A stretch of DNA of 64,000 nt from Adiantum capillus-veneris (taxonomy: Eukaryota > Streptophyta > Polypodiopsida > Polypodiales > Pteridaceae), in the NCBI GenBank assembly GCA_014529385.2, contig CM043966.1:104605087-104669086 (forward strand), read 5' to 3'. The translations under genes and the position numbers were made by a program. How positions within the stretch are numbered: position 1 is the first letter of the stretch; the number at the start of each line of letters is the position of its first letter. Below the pieces are notes generated by a model. The model worked only from the letters and a program-made list of their open reading frames with translations, was not told the origin of the DNA and did not search any database. Of the stretch, positions 10,091 through 21,958 are shown piece after piece.

Positions 10091-11571
10091 TATGTCACGA
10101 GGACGTGGCAATTGCTAACTTGAGTTGTCGGTTTCTTTCCGATGATTTTTGTTTAATTTTTGGGACCCTCTTTTTGAAGTTGCAAATGGCCGGACATTGT
10201 ATGGCCAGTGTGAAACGGACGACGGCAACGAGTTTCACCGGCAATCGGGAAGGGCAAGTAAGCACGAGTTGGTCGGGCCAATCAGCACTCGAATCCGAGC
10301 AGTAAAAGGGTGTCTAGGCTCAGTTCAAAGTCATTTAGGCCCCTCGCTATACTTATATAAGTCACTGGGTACTAGGGAATTAACTCAAAAGAGGCAAACT
10401 GGACACATGGCGACGCCAAAGCGACTTGCCAAGTCTGCAAGAAGAGGGGGTGCCCAAAATTGAAGTGGGGGGCTGATTTTTGTTCATAATTGTGCTACAG
10501 TGTGTGTGAGTAGTGGGTGCAGGTGCTCACAACTTTAATGGAAAGCTTGCCTTCTCCCTTGCTCTATGTAGCGCGACAATTTTCTCTCGCGCGTCTCTCT
10601 CTCCCCTTTGCACATATGGTAATGCCCCTCTAGTTGGGTTTCTCAGATGACCATGTACAGTTATGCGGGTTTTATGCGCGTTTGCCAAGGCAAGAGCCTT
10701 CTGTACAGGAACCAGATTAGCTAATTGCTAATCCTCTTCAGGGATGCACAGTTCTATCGCGAAGGAATGCAAAAACGGAGAGTTTTCTCGCGGGAAACCT
10801 TGTCCGATTTGAAAGGGAACTATCCCATTGCGTGCGGGAGCCTCTGAGACACGCGTAGAGGTCTTGGCTCCGCCCAAAAATGATGCGAAATAGAAAACTA
10901 CAGCCTGCTGTGTTTTCCTGCAGGTTTAGGGTTTTGCACCTAAACGGTAAGATATCGCCAAGGGAGCCTCGGGAAGGCCTTGGGTGCTTGTACAGGACAA
11001 TTATAGAGCTTTCCCGCGAGGAATCTCGTCTAATTTAAGGGGCAAGTGACCCTACAGGTGCGAGAGCTCGAGGGCTACCCAGAAAAGTGATCGGCATGCA
11101 AATTGGAGCGCAAAACAGAGAATTACAGCTTGTTGTAATTTTTTGCAAGTTTTTGGCGCAAATTGGAAGCCAAAAACAAAGATTTCAACGTGCTGTAATT
11201 TCTCGCCACGTTTTGCAATGTGCTCTAAAGTGCATGGAAAGTCAATGTTTACTTGGGATTTTGTCCGTGGAGACTTCTACTACGGTTATGCTGCCAAAAT
11301 CGAGTTAGAGTCGAGGAATTTCAGACCAATAAAAGTGGGACAGCTTGTAGAAGTTTACAGGATCTTCTGGAGTATAATAATAATAAAGAAATACTGAAAG
11401 GGGCGCCAGTCTTTGGGGCCAAGAGGGTGTTGTTGTCTTCTTGGTAGCGCTCTAGCTTCCAAGCCGTTGTTTGTCTTGAAGTGTTGAATTCCAGTCCACA
11501 GGCTTATTCGTGAAGTTCCTTTGTGTCGTAAAGCTAAAGTAAAGCTTCGGGTGAAAGCCTACGTCTACCGC
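10091..11571 (+). repeat. LTR-like direct repeat of element D, right copy
   Basis: It begins TGTCACGAGGACG after a purine run and ends at CTACGTCTACCG. It matches 7645-9121 over nearly its full length. It carries AATAAT/AATAAA followed by AAATACTGAAAGGGGCGCC near 11390. A roughly 40-bp portion at its left edge has no partner in the left copy, which fits the left copy being truncated at its start. Confidence 0.75.
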
Positions 11572-11596
11572 GGGCCAGTTTCAGGTGATGAGAGTG

Positions 11597-11755
11597 ACCA
11601 CTACTCAGACTTCTTAATATTCCCACCGTAAATAACTATCCAGGTCCAGGCCATGAGTAGTAACAACAATACTCCCCCCACAAATAACCACAAGGGTCCG
11701 GGCCATGAGTAAAAAGCGGCACTTTTCAAACATTCAATACTCCCCCAGCTTATTG
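11597..11755 (-). repeat. Fragment of element E interior
   Basis: About 150 bp matching 18945-19105 of element E, including two copies of the motif that reads GGTTATTTGTGGGGGGAGT on the minus strand. It ends where LINE copy B begins. Confidence 0.75.
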
Positions 11756-13108
11756 CACCATCATGGTTGGTCACACATTGGGTAGGTTGCATGCATCTCA
11801 AGAGTTTGAGTAGATGGGCAAAGAGAGAAGGCATATGGGCATCAGGGCAAGTAGGGTTCAAGAGAGGTTTCTCCACTCTTGACCAGATTCTGACACTCAG
11901 AGCTATTATTGAGGAGGGTAGATACCATGGCATGAGAATCTCTTGTAGCTTTGTGGATTTCCACAAAACTTTTGACACAGTGTCGAGAGCCAAACTTATA
12001 CGCAAACTAAAGGACATGGGTGTGCCCATAGAGCTGATATGGGGGATCTTGGCTTTATGCAAGACAGTTGTGGGGCGAGTACGCACTACTCAAGGCATGT
12101 TTGACATAGCTCACTCCACTATTGGGGTGAAACAGGGATGTCCCTTATCTCCGACTCCTTTTGGAATGTATGTGGATGAGTTTTCAAACTATGTGGAGTG
12201 AGTTGGAGACAGAGGTGCTCAGCTAGCAAAGACATGAATTCTGTTGTTGTTATACGCTGATATAGTGTGCTGATGTCAGACTCTAGAGGGAATGCAACGT
12301 CATTTGGATGCATTGCATGTGTTTGCCTAGGATAGTGGATTGTCAATGAACCTTGATAAGACCAAGGTAATGGTGTTTAACACCACAGCACAATGAGTCA
12401 AGAGGTCAGCTCCCACCTTCACATATGGTCGAGAGACTGTGGAGTATACAGATGCATATACACGTCTTTAGTGGCCTAGTATTTTCCTTGAGGAGAGCAG
12501 TAGAGACGAGATTGACCAGAGCTTACATAGCATTAGGGAGATTCGAGAGGATGTGTTCGCACATTCAGTTCTAGGAACCTCAAACAAAGCTCTCGCTCTT
12601 TGACATTCTAGTCACTTCTGCCATGCTATACGGAGTGGAGATATGGGGACCCTCAGTGGACCATCACAATAGAGTTGGTAGTGCTGATGGATGGAGATGT
12701 ATGGAGAGGGCTTTGGTTTCTATGATCTCTCAGATGATTAGGGCCAAGGCCTCAATACCACGTGAGATTGTTAGGGCGAAGCTTGTTGGCCCTTTGTTGG
12801 TAGTGGAGGCGCTCACTCAAGCGGTCTCCTTTATGCATAGCACTTGGACTCTCCCCAAAGATAGATACCCTCGATTAGCCTTGGAGTCTTCACAACAGCT
12901 GTTATCACAGAGAGATAGATCATGTTGGTATGCACAGATGGCATCTTGGTTCCAATACCCCACACAATTCCAGCTAGTAGTACTTCTACTTTCATTTTAT
13001 TTCTTTTTGGACCCAGACATGGTATCAGATTCACCAATTTGTAACTATTTGGTCTCATAGGTCATTTTGGCCTCTTAAAGACGTTAATATATATCATTTC
13101 ATTTCATT

Positions 13109-13111
<3 letters not shown>
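11756..13111 (+). pseudogene. LINE copy B, truncated and internally deleted
   Basis: RT and downstream sequence of the same LINE family as copies A and C. It starts in the RT region that follows the ATGGTTGG landmark (about 16620 in copy C) and runs to about 12960. Blocks GFKRGFSTLDQIL and GVKQGCPLSPTPFGMYVDE are readable, but later sequence has many stops and frameshifts. From about 13015 it continues with the 3' end of the family (CTCATAGGTCATTTTGGCC, then ATTTCATTTCAT), so about 1 kb including the Cys/His motif has been deleted. It runs directly into a 90-bp (CT)n tract. Confidence 0.85.

Positions 13112-13201
<90 letters not shown>
13112..13201 (+). repeat. (CT)n microsatellite at the LINE B 3' end
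   Basis: An uninterrupted TC/CT array of about 90 bp begins at the last TTTCAT of the LINE tail. Confidence 0.98.
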
Positions 13202-13862
<661 letters not shown>

Positions 13863-13947
13863 GTCACGCATCCTACATGTAGCTGGGTAGACATCATACG
13901 CGTAGCTCAACTGGGCATCATACGCGATATCATATGCGTAGGATTCA

Positions 13948-15008
13948 GTGGGAAATTCTGTGTGCGAAATGGTAAGTGAGCCCGATACATCTCTTGAACA
14001 ACAAAACATGGAAACAATCTCCCCTGCACAGGACACAGAAGCCGGCAATGTCTCACCTGTCTGCAATTCGCGAACAAAGGCAACCTTCATGCTCACGAAC
14101 AAGCGGATGGCACAGATGGAGAGGGAAATGAAGGAGTGGAAAACAAAGATGGAAGGATGGTGGAAGGACAAGGCCAACCTCCTTCAGGGGTCTTCAATGA
14201 AGGCGCACAATGGAAGAAGGAGAAAGAGAGCCTTAACGCAGAAATACAGACACTCAAAGAAGAAGTCTCAACCCTCAAACAGGAGAACCCAAACGACGAG
14301 ATACGGACACTCAAAAAAGAAGTCTTAGCCCTTAAACAGGAGCTTGCTGATAGAGTAAGCAGTGGACTAGAGGAAGGCGAATTTCAACCCTCGATAATAG
14401 ATGAAATCAAGGAAATCAAGGAACAGGTAAGGATGATCACAGAGGAAGAGAAACTGAGTGTGGCAAAGACATCTTCATGGGCAGAGATGATAACAAGGAC
14501 ACAGAAAAAGGAGGACGAAGCCGAAAAATGGATTGAGGTCGCCAAGAAAGGGAAAGGTCAAGAAACTCCTTGTACACCGACGCTTATCAACATGACCCTC
14601 GAAGAGGAACAAAGAAGGCGGATGCGAGCACTGCATGTGAGAGTGACCGGTCTCAACGACATAAACAATGTGGAGAAAGAGGTCACAAGCCTTACATCCA
14701 TGATGGGGATGGAGAAGCCTTTGCACACAAAGGCATGGAGGGTAGGTAAGAAAAGTGATGGCACGGGAGAGTGTTCAAAGGGGAGAGCTCTCATATTACG
14801 CTTCCCCTCGTTGGAAGAGAAGAAGGAATTCTTGAGGAAGAGGCCTACTCTCAAAAAGACAGGTATTTTCCTCGGTGATGACCTGACTCTCTCACAGCTC
14901 GCACATATGAGAGAGGTAATGCCAGCGATTACAACGGCAAGGGAGAAGGGAAAGATGGCCTTCTACAGAGATGGACGGGTGGTGATTTTAGAGCGGCGTA
15001 CTGCATGA
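13948..15008 (+). pseudogene. LINE ORF1 protein (coiled coil plus RNA-binding fold)
   Basis: ORF1 reads 13948-14180 in one frame and 14136-15008 (290 codons) in another, so one frameshift lies near 14.13-14.18 kb. The N-terminal part is a long coiled coil with heptad-like repeats (EIQTLKEEVSTLKQEN, then EIRTLKKEVLALKQEL). The C-terminal part, from about residue 160 of the longer frame, has the pattern of an RNA-recognition fold and a basic C-terminal domain (ALHVRVTGLND...RALILRFPSLEEKKEFL...IFLGDDLT). This organisation is that of L1-type ORF1p, a trimeric RNA chaperone that coats the LINE RNA. ORF2 follows 24 bp downstream. Confidence 0.75.
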
Positions 15009-15032
15009 CGGTGCCAGACCTATGGGACCACA

Positions 15033-17669
15033 TTGAAGATGGCTACCTGGAATTGTAATGGGTCTATGAGGTTGGACGTGGGTGCATTTGAGGACAGTTT
15101 CAAAGACAAGGATATTGTATTCTTCTCAAAGACTCATCAAGCCCCTGGACAGGTGATTCCACATGTGGTGGGATACAGATGGGAGACAGCTTACAGGACA
15201 AATGCGAGATGCATGGGAGTAGAGGTTCAGGAGGAGTAGCAGTGCTATTCAGAGAGGAACTACAACCATTACTGCATATTGTACGAAGAGATGATCATGC
15301 TAGATATATGTGGGTGAGACTGAGAGCTGACACAGGTCGATTCCTATATGTTACTTTCCTCCCAGTACATCAGTGTATGCTGCATCCAGAGGGCAATCGC
15401 CTTTCTCTATACTAGATGATGACATATAGGAGTTTTCTAGGGATAGTGATATCATTCTCCTAGGGGACTTCAATGCCCCAACGGGTAACTCGCAGACAGT
15501 CTTCTACGACACTTCAAATGAGATGCTTAGAGAACTGGATGTGGGTGAGTTGGGACTTCAAATGCTCAGATGACAGAGAGCAGACGGAGTATGGGAGATA
15601 CCTCATGGAAATGACGACTACACATGGATTAGCCATACTTAATGGCTTACAACGACTTCCTGGAGTAGCCGGTTTCACATGCTTTCCACACAGACATGGG
15701 GCTAGTACAGTGGATTATGTTATGACACAACCGAGCTTTGTCCCCTGCATTCAAGATTTCAAAGTGGGAGCCAGGCCAGTGGACATAGCAGTAGATCATG
15801 CTCTCCTGACACTGTCCGTTAAATTTCAGTATAGTATAACCCAGACATCAAGAGGCAGGTCACACACCCGCTATACATTTACACCAGAGACTGATTTCGT
15901 TTATACAGAGGAGATCTGGGACCGTCTATTGGAAGGCACAGCTGGCACAAATGGTACAGGCCTCTCAGTGGAGGAGTGCACCACTCTACTGACTGAGACA
16001 CTGCATGGGGCTGCATTAGTGGCATACCCACACACTCAGCCGGGCAAGAGACGACATTCTAGGAGCATGCCCCAGAATAGTTGGTATGATGAGGAGTGCA
16101 GAGAGATGAGAGCCCAGATTCAGAGAGTACAGATAGTCTCGGATTGCTTTCCGACGCCTTGTGCGACAGAATAGCGAGCTTACCTAGCTCAAATAGAGCG
16201 AGACTTATATCAGATGTTCTTGAGTAGGGACTCAGGAGAGGCATGGCGACTCTTCCATGAGCATTCCCCTCCCCCAGTGATTACTTCACCTGATGTGTGG
16301 GGCCAATATGCGACATCATTATATACGGTTCTTGGATAGGAACCCCTTCCAGACCCTACCAAGCCTTGCCTAGCTACGAGCACTTTCTTTACATCGGAGA
16401 TGGTACAAAGGGCCATCGACAGGATGAGGACCGAGAAGGCATATGATCATGACAGTCTAGTAGCGGAGCACTTTATACATGCCAGGGATATGCTGATGGA
16501 GGTTCTTGCAGTGTTGTTCAATCGTGCCATGTGTGAGGGATTACATGAGACTTGGAGGTTGTCTAATATTGTGCCTTCAAGGCTGGTGACCCTACAGAGC
16601 CTGGGAACTACCGCACTATTATGGTTGGACACACATTGGCACGGTTGTATGCATCTATTCTGGAGCAACACTTGAGTAATTGGGCAGAGGGCGAGGGTGT
16701 ACGAGCAAAGGGCCAGGCCGGCTTTAGGAGGGGTTTCTCCACTCTTGATCATATTCTGACACTCACGGCCATCATTGAGGAGGGCATAGCACATGGGAGA
16801 CGGATCTATTGTAGCTTTGTGGATTTCCGCAAAGCATTTGACATGATACCAAGAGCTCAATTGATGCGCAGGATAAAGGAGATGGGGGTGCCCATAGAGG
16901 TGATTTGGGGGATTATGGCTTTGTACAGATCAGTGATGGGACATGTACGCACTCCGGAAGGGGTGTCTGATTTAGTTCACTCTACTATTGGAGTGAAACA
17001 GGACTGCCCATTGTCTCCTACGCTATTTGGTATATATGTTGATGAGGTGTCCAATTACATGGACAGAGAGGGTGATAGGGGTGCCCAGCTGGCAGGGACG
17101 TGGATCCCATTGTTGCTATATGCTGATGATATTGTGCTGATATCTGACTCACCACAAGGTATGCAACGACATTTGGATGCACTACGCAGTTTTGCAGAGG
17201 ATAGTGGATTGTGTGTAAACCTAGGTAAAACCAAGGTTATGGTGTTTAACACCACACCGCAATGGGTCAAGAGATCAGTACCTACTTTCAAATATGGTCA
17301 GGAGATTGTGGAGTATACAGATGCATACACTTACATGGGGGTAGTCTTTATTGGGCCGAGATTTTCTTTGAGAAGAGCAACAGAGACTAGACTAACTAGA
17401 GCTGGTGCGGCTCTGGGAGGAATGGAGAGGATGTGTTCGTAGGTTCAGTTCCAGGAACCTAGGACGAAGTTATGGCTCTTTGATACTTTGGTTGCCTCTA
17501 CTATGTTATATGGGGTGCAGGTTTGGGGACCTTCTGTAGGCCAGGATGGTTGGAGGAGTATGGAGAAGCCCCTGGTATCTATCATCTCTCGACTGATTAG
17601 AGCCAAGGCTTCCGTACCGCATGATATCATTCGAGCGGAATTAGTTGCCCCCCCTATGGAGATTGAGGC
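15033..17669 (+). pseudogene. LINE ORF2, endonuclease and RT part
   Basis: It starts MKMATWNCNGSMRL, where WNCNG is the conserved opening of LINE AP-type endonucleases. Later blocks include GSGGVAVLFREEL, a DFNAP-like segment near 15465, and an HALLTLSV near 15800 at the position of the C-terminal catalytic His. The RT region (16400-17669) has GFRRGFSTLDHILT, FVDFRKAFDMIPR, GVKQDCPLSPTLF and YADDIVLIS with an intact catalytic Asp pair. Frame changes near 15.2 and 16.6 kb and stops near 15415, 16174 and 17442 break the ORF. The enzyme would nick target DNA and prime reverse transcription there. Element E interrupts it at 17669. Confidence 0.85.
17665..17669. other. Target-site duplication of element E, left copy
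   Basis: GAGGC directly precedes the LTR and is repeated exactly at 20684-20688, after the other LTR. The LINE reading continues across the pair once one copy is removed. Confidence 0.92.
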
Positions 17670-18352
17670 TGTCACAAGGCGGGCACCACGTGCCAATAGA
17701 AAAGAACAGACTGAACAAACTTTTAGCACTTCAATAACAATTGAACTGAAAGAGAGACGACACGCGACACGGAGTGGCGGAATTCCACCCCAGAGAGTAT
17801 TGGCCGCAAACCTTGGCGCCCCTTTCGGTATTTCTTTATATTGCATCAACACTGTACAAGCCGGTACTCCAGACTCGGCACCTTCTCCTGGAAGCATGCC
17901 AGAAAATGAGCCCTAGCCTCTTATTTAAAGGCCCTTGGCTTGAAAAGCAGTTATAGTAAAAAGCCTTTAAAACTCAAAAGCTTCTAGTTCAAAAGCAAAG
18001 CCAAAAAGCAACCAGCGCAATTTACGGAAATCCGTACAGCCTGCCACGTCATCAGCCAACGCAAAACGCGGAAATCTGTACACCGTGCCACGCCATCATG
18101 TCAGCGCAATTTTCGGAATTTGTCTATTGTCCTTAGGGTTAGGGTTAGGGTTTCTGTAGTTTTAGGGTTAGGGTTTCCAAAATTAGGGTTTGTAGGTTTT
18201 AGGGTTACGATTTCCAGAATTAGGGTTTGCAGGTTTTAGGGTTAGGGTTTCAGCAGTTAGGGTTTCTGGCGGAAATTAGGGTTTAGGCCCCTCGGCCACA
18301 TCTATAAGTTGACTCCATTCTTTAGGCTTTGACACGTCAGCAGTTTGTTACA
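17670..18352 (-). repeat. 3' LTR of element E
   Basis: The plus strand reads TGTCACAAGGCGGG to CAGTTTGTTACA. It differs from 20016-20683 by roughly twenty substitutions and one 15-bp indel, the latter inside the TTAGGG-rich part. The shared GGCGCCCCTTTCGG block is near 17814-17836. Confidence 0.93.
18125..18293. repeat. Telomere-like TTAGGG/TTTAGGG cluster inside LTR E
   Basis: About a dozen TTAGGG or TTTAGGG words sit among GTTTC and GTAGG spacers. The plant-type telomere heptamer is TTTAGGG. The cluster recurs in the partner LTR at about 20478-20618. Confidence 0.9.
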
Positions 18353-18369
18353 TCTCCCCTTCTTGAAAG
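18353..18369 (-). other. Polypurine tract of element E
   Basis: The minus strand reads CTTTCAAGAAGGGGAGA directly before the 3' LTR, the expected plus-strand priming site. Confidence 0.75.
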
Positions 18370-18779
18370 AGAGTAATCGTCCGCGATTACAGCATATCTG
18401 CAAAACAACTCAAGTTAGTTCAAAAATTTTCGAGGGTCATTCCGAGGGACATTCCGAGGGACAATCAGTTTGCTCTTTTTATTAAGGAGTTAGCTTCTCC
18501 TGTCTGCTCTTTTGATCAAGGAGTTAGCTTCTCCTTTCGGCTGTTTTGATCAAGGAGTTAGCTTCTCCTTTCTCCAGATCGAAACTCTTGATATTCTGGC
18601 GTAGTAAAATTAGCCATCACACCCGTACTGATCTTCCACAGGTGTCTTGATGCACTAAAATTACATACCCAGGCAATCTCATCCAATTAGGAATATTCAA
18701 CGGTTGGCACATCACAATGCAACACAAATGCTCACGTATGCATGTTACAAGACATAGAAACATAAAGCCGTTGATGAAC

Positions 18780-19130
18780 ACTCCCCCTGCAAATAACCAT
18801 CTAGGTCCGAGCCATGAGCTGTTCAACGACTCCCTCATCACTCCTCCCGCAAATAACCTAAAAAAGTTCGGGCCATGAGATATAAAGGCCTTTCACAACC
18901 AAACGCCCCCCAGACCGCAGCCTGCGTCGTTTGGAGGTGCTAAGAATAACCACCGCTCAGACTTCTTAATACTCCCCCCGTAAATAACCATGCAAGTCCG
19001 GGCCATGAGTAACAACAACAATACTCCCCCGTTAAATAACCTCAAGGGTCTGGGCCATAAGTAAAAACAACACTTTTCAATCATTCAATACTCCCCCCAC
19101 AAATAACCACAAGGGTCCGGGCCATGAGTA
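18780..19130 (-). repeat. Reiterated GGGGGGAGT motif in E interior
   Basis: Five dispersed copies (about 18780, 18841, 18968, 19022 and 19091) read on the minus strand roughly as CATGGCCCGGACC, a short spacer, then GTTATTTG(T/C)GGGGGGAGT. Spacing is irregular (about 50-130 bp). Two more copies are in the fragment at 11625-11755. Confidence 0.85.
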
Positions 19131-20000
19131 TGAACAAGCATTCTCAAACATCATTTCTCACTTCTCCACCCGGGAGTAAAATCACCAATCATTGAAACCA
19201 GTATCAAACCAGAGTCAAACAATTCAAATCGGCACCAAAACAAGTTCAAAACACGTTCAAAACAGATACCATCCATTTCAAACAAACTCCAAACAGGATC
19301 ACCAAACAAGATCAAACAGAACTCAAACTTAAAAAGCAATCTCGACATCAGTCAAGCTCGAAAAGTTGACTAACTTTCCATCTTGAAACCTGCACCAAAA
19401 ATTAGGGTTAGGTTCCTTCCACGAGGTCGTAGCCGAGCACAGCATGGTCCATCAGTTCTTGGACAGACAGTGTTTCTTTGGCGGCGATGGTAGTCCCAAG
19501 AGATAGCAATCACACCGAACCTCCAAGCTCATCTGCTCGTGAAGAGACATTTATTGAGAGATGTCGAGAAATTTCAAGTTATAATCTGCTAGGGTTTCCA
19601 TGGCAAGCATTTCAAGATACCCCACTCTGCCAGAAGTTGCACTCCGAAGGAGGATGTCAGAAACCATATAACTTTGGGCAAAAATTTTCTTGAAAGCTTG
19701 CGAAGTACTTGGAGTATGCTGCTTGGTAGCTGTAGACATCAACATCTGCATGGCACTGCTTCTGAGAAAGAAAGCACTGACTTGAAACAAATCTGGACCC
19801 TTCTCTTGCAAGTGATCTTAATTGGCTTTCGCCCTGTAAGACACTGCGGTGAAGACGGGAGCGCACTTGATGCGCGATGAGTTAAGGGTGGGAGTGGCTA
19901 ATAAGTCCGAGTTGGAGGGCGAAGATACCTCAAATAAAATTTCAATAGCTTTGTCTGCTCGTTTGTAGGACCGGTATGCTTTCAGAAAAGCACACGCCTG

Positions 20001-20014
20001 ATGCTCTGATACCA
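20001..20014 (-). other. tRNA-Met primer-binding site of element E
   Basis: The minus strand reads TGGTATCAGAGCAT one base after the 5' LTR, matching the 3' end of initiator tRNA-Met. Confidence 0.9.
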
Positions 20015-20015
20015 C

Positions 20016-20683
20016 TGTCACAAGACAGGTACCACTTGCCAATAGAAAAGAACAGACTGAACAAACTTTTAGCACTTCAATAACAACTGAACTGAAAGAG
20101 AGACGACACGCGACACGGAGTGGCAAAATTCCACCCCAGAGAGTATTGGCCGCAAACCTTGGCGCCCCTTTCGGTATTTCTTTATATTGCATCAACACTG
20201 TACAAGCCGGTACTCCAGACTCGGCACCTTCTCCTGGAAGCATGCCAGAAAATGAGCCCTAGCCTCTTATTTAAAGGCCCTTGGCTTGAAAAGCAGTTAT
20301 AGTAAAAAGCCTTTAAAACTCAAAAGCTTCTAGTTCAAAAGCAAAGCCAAAAAGCTGCCAGCGCAATTTACGAAAATCCGTACAGCCTGCCACGTCATCA
20401 GCCAGCGCAAAACGCGGAAATCTGTACACCGTGCCACGCCATCATATCAGCGCAATTTTCGAAATCTGTCTATTGTCCTTAGGGTTAGGGTTAGGGTTTC
20501 TGTAGTTTTAGGGTTAGGGTTTCCAAAATTAGGGTTTGTAGGTTTTAGGGTTACGGTTTCCAGAATTAGGGTTTGTAGGTTTTAGGGTTAGGGTTTCTGG
20601 CAAAAATTAGGGTTTAGGCCCCTCGGCCACATCTGTAAGTTGACTCCATTCTTTAGGCTTTGACACGTCAGTAGTTTGTTATA
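20016..20683 (-). repeat. 5' LTR of element E
   Basis: The plus strand reads TGTCACAAGACAGG to GTAGTTTGTTATA. The terminal CA is TA here. It is followed by the second GAGGC. Confidence 0.93.
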
Positions 20684-20688
20684 GAGGC

Positions 20689-21640
20689 GCTTACCAGATC
20701 AGTCTCCTTTGTACACAGTCTGTGGGATACTATCAAAGACAGATATGCCAGGGTAGCTCTAGAGTCCTCCAGACAATTAGCTCTTAATGGGGATACATCA
20801 TGCTGGTATGCATAGATGGCATCATGGTTTCAGACACATGGTTTCACCATGGATAGGTTGCCTCCTTTTCAATACTCTCTACAGGCACCCTTGAGGTCTC
20901 TAACGCGGGTAGAGATTAATAGACTCATTCGTCAGGATCTGATCCAGCTGGACACGAGGAGGACATGGATAGAGCCGATACAGGATTTGGGCACAAAGAT
21001 GGCTTTCTATAGAGAGCATCTTCTCCACCTCACGGGGGATGGGTTTGTGATTCGACCTAGCTATATGGACACGCATCTTTCTCATGGTTTGCGTTGTGCC
21101 ATTGGCCAGATACGCACGTCCTCACATCAGCTCGAGATTGAGACTGGCAGATTCAGAGGGACACCAGCAGATAGCAAGATATGTCGCTTGTGCCATCTAG
21201 AGCCAGAGACAGAGGTACATTACATATGTCATTGCACGGTGTACTATGAGATACGAGGCTGTTTTCATTGTCTATTCAGAGAAGGTTGTGGACCTCTATC
21301 TAGGGTCTTGAGTTATGAGGATCAGAGATGTCTTGGGCTATATCTACTTGAGTTACACAGGCATAGAGAAACTTTACTGAGGAGAGCTGAAGAGAGACAA
21401 CCCCAGAGACAGATCACAGATTTCTTTACACTAGATAATGTATACCCAGAAGAACAGACAGAGGAGCAGCCAACAGTGGAGAGGTCTGCCCCCACTACTG
21501 GCATTCTCATAGACCGAGCATTGGAGCTAGGGAGATCTAGACGACCCCGATGGAGAAGAGGAGCTACACAGTTTCGAAGGAGGCTACAACAAAGGATTCG
21601 AGCCATACTTTTTTGTCGTCCAGAGTGCAGATGAAGATGG
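20689..21640 (+). pseudogene. LINE ORF2, C-terminal part after the E insertion
   Basis: It continues the LINE reading from GCGCTTACCAGATCAGTCTCC, matching copy A at about 3370. The open frame 20816-21634 (272 codons) contains CRLCHLEPETEVHYICHC, a C-x2-C-x8-H-x4-C motif typical of the ORF2 C-terminus of L1, I and R1-type LINEs. A Gln/Arg-rich tail ends in ILFCRPECR and a TGA. The next 250 bp are the 3' UTR. Confidence 0.85.
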
Positions 21641-21891
21641 ATCTCTATGAAGATGGATCTCTACTTCCCTCCCATTTTGTCTACACATTGTACGGCTTAG
21701 TTCACACATTTCACGCTTTTCACCTTTCACACCTATCAGCTTAGCTTAGGACTCCGCAGTATTTATATTTTGTTATCCTAGTTTAATTTATTTTGTTAAT
21801 CTGACTTTGTATCAGATACATCGCATTGTAACTTTCTGGTCTCATAGGTCACTTTGGCCTTTTGAAGACGTTAATATAGCATTTCATTTCA

Positions 21892-21953
<62 letters not shown>

Positions 21954-21958
21954 TGTGT
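21892..21958 (+). repeat. (CT)n(GT)n at the LINE C 3' end
   Basis: About 20 bp of CT followed by about 46 bp of GT, beginning at the final TTTCAT of the LINE 3' UTR. Confidence 0.97.

Larger units (their letters stand above)
17670..20683 (-). mobile_element. Complete non-autonomous LTR element E
   Basis: A 3014-bp element with 683-bp and 668-bp LTRs and a 1663-bp interior, on the minus strand and flanked by a perfect GAGGC duplication. The minus strand carries TGGTATCAGAGC (tRNA-Met primer site) next to the 5' LTR at 20016-20683. A purine run reading AAGAAGGGGAGA abuts the 3' LTR at 17670-18352. The interior has no pol. Only short gag-like vestiges are readable on the minus strand at 19440-20000 (for example SVQELMDHAVLGYDL). 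A set of GGGGGGAGT repeats lies at 18780-19130. It sits inside LINE C. Confidence 0.93.

Noticed and set aside
18125-20620. Interstitial telomere or chromosome-end fusion
   Set aside because: The TTAGGG words are irregular and lie within both LTRs of a transposon at the same position, so they travelled with the LTR.
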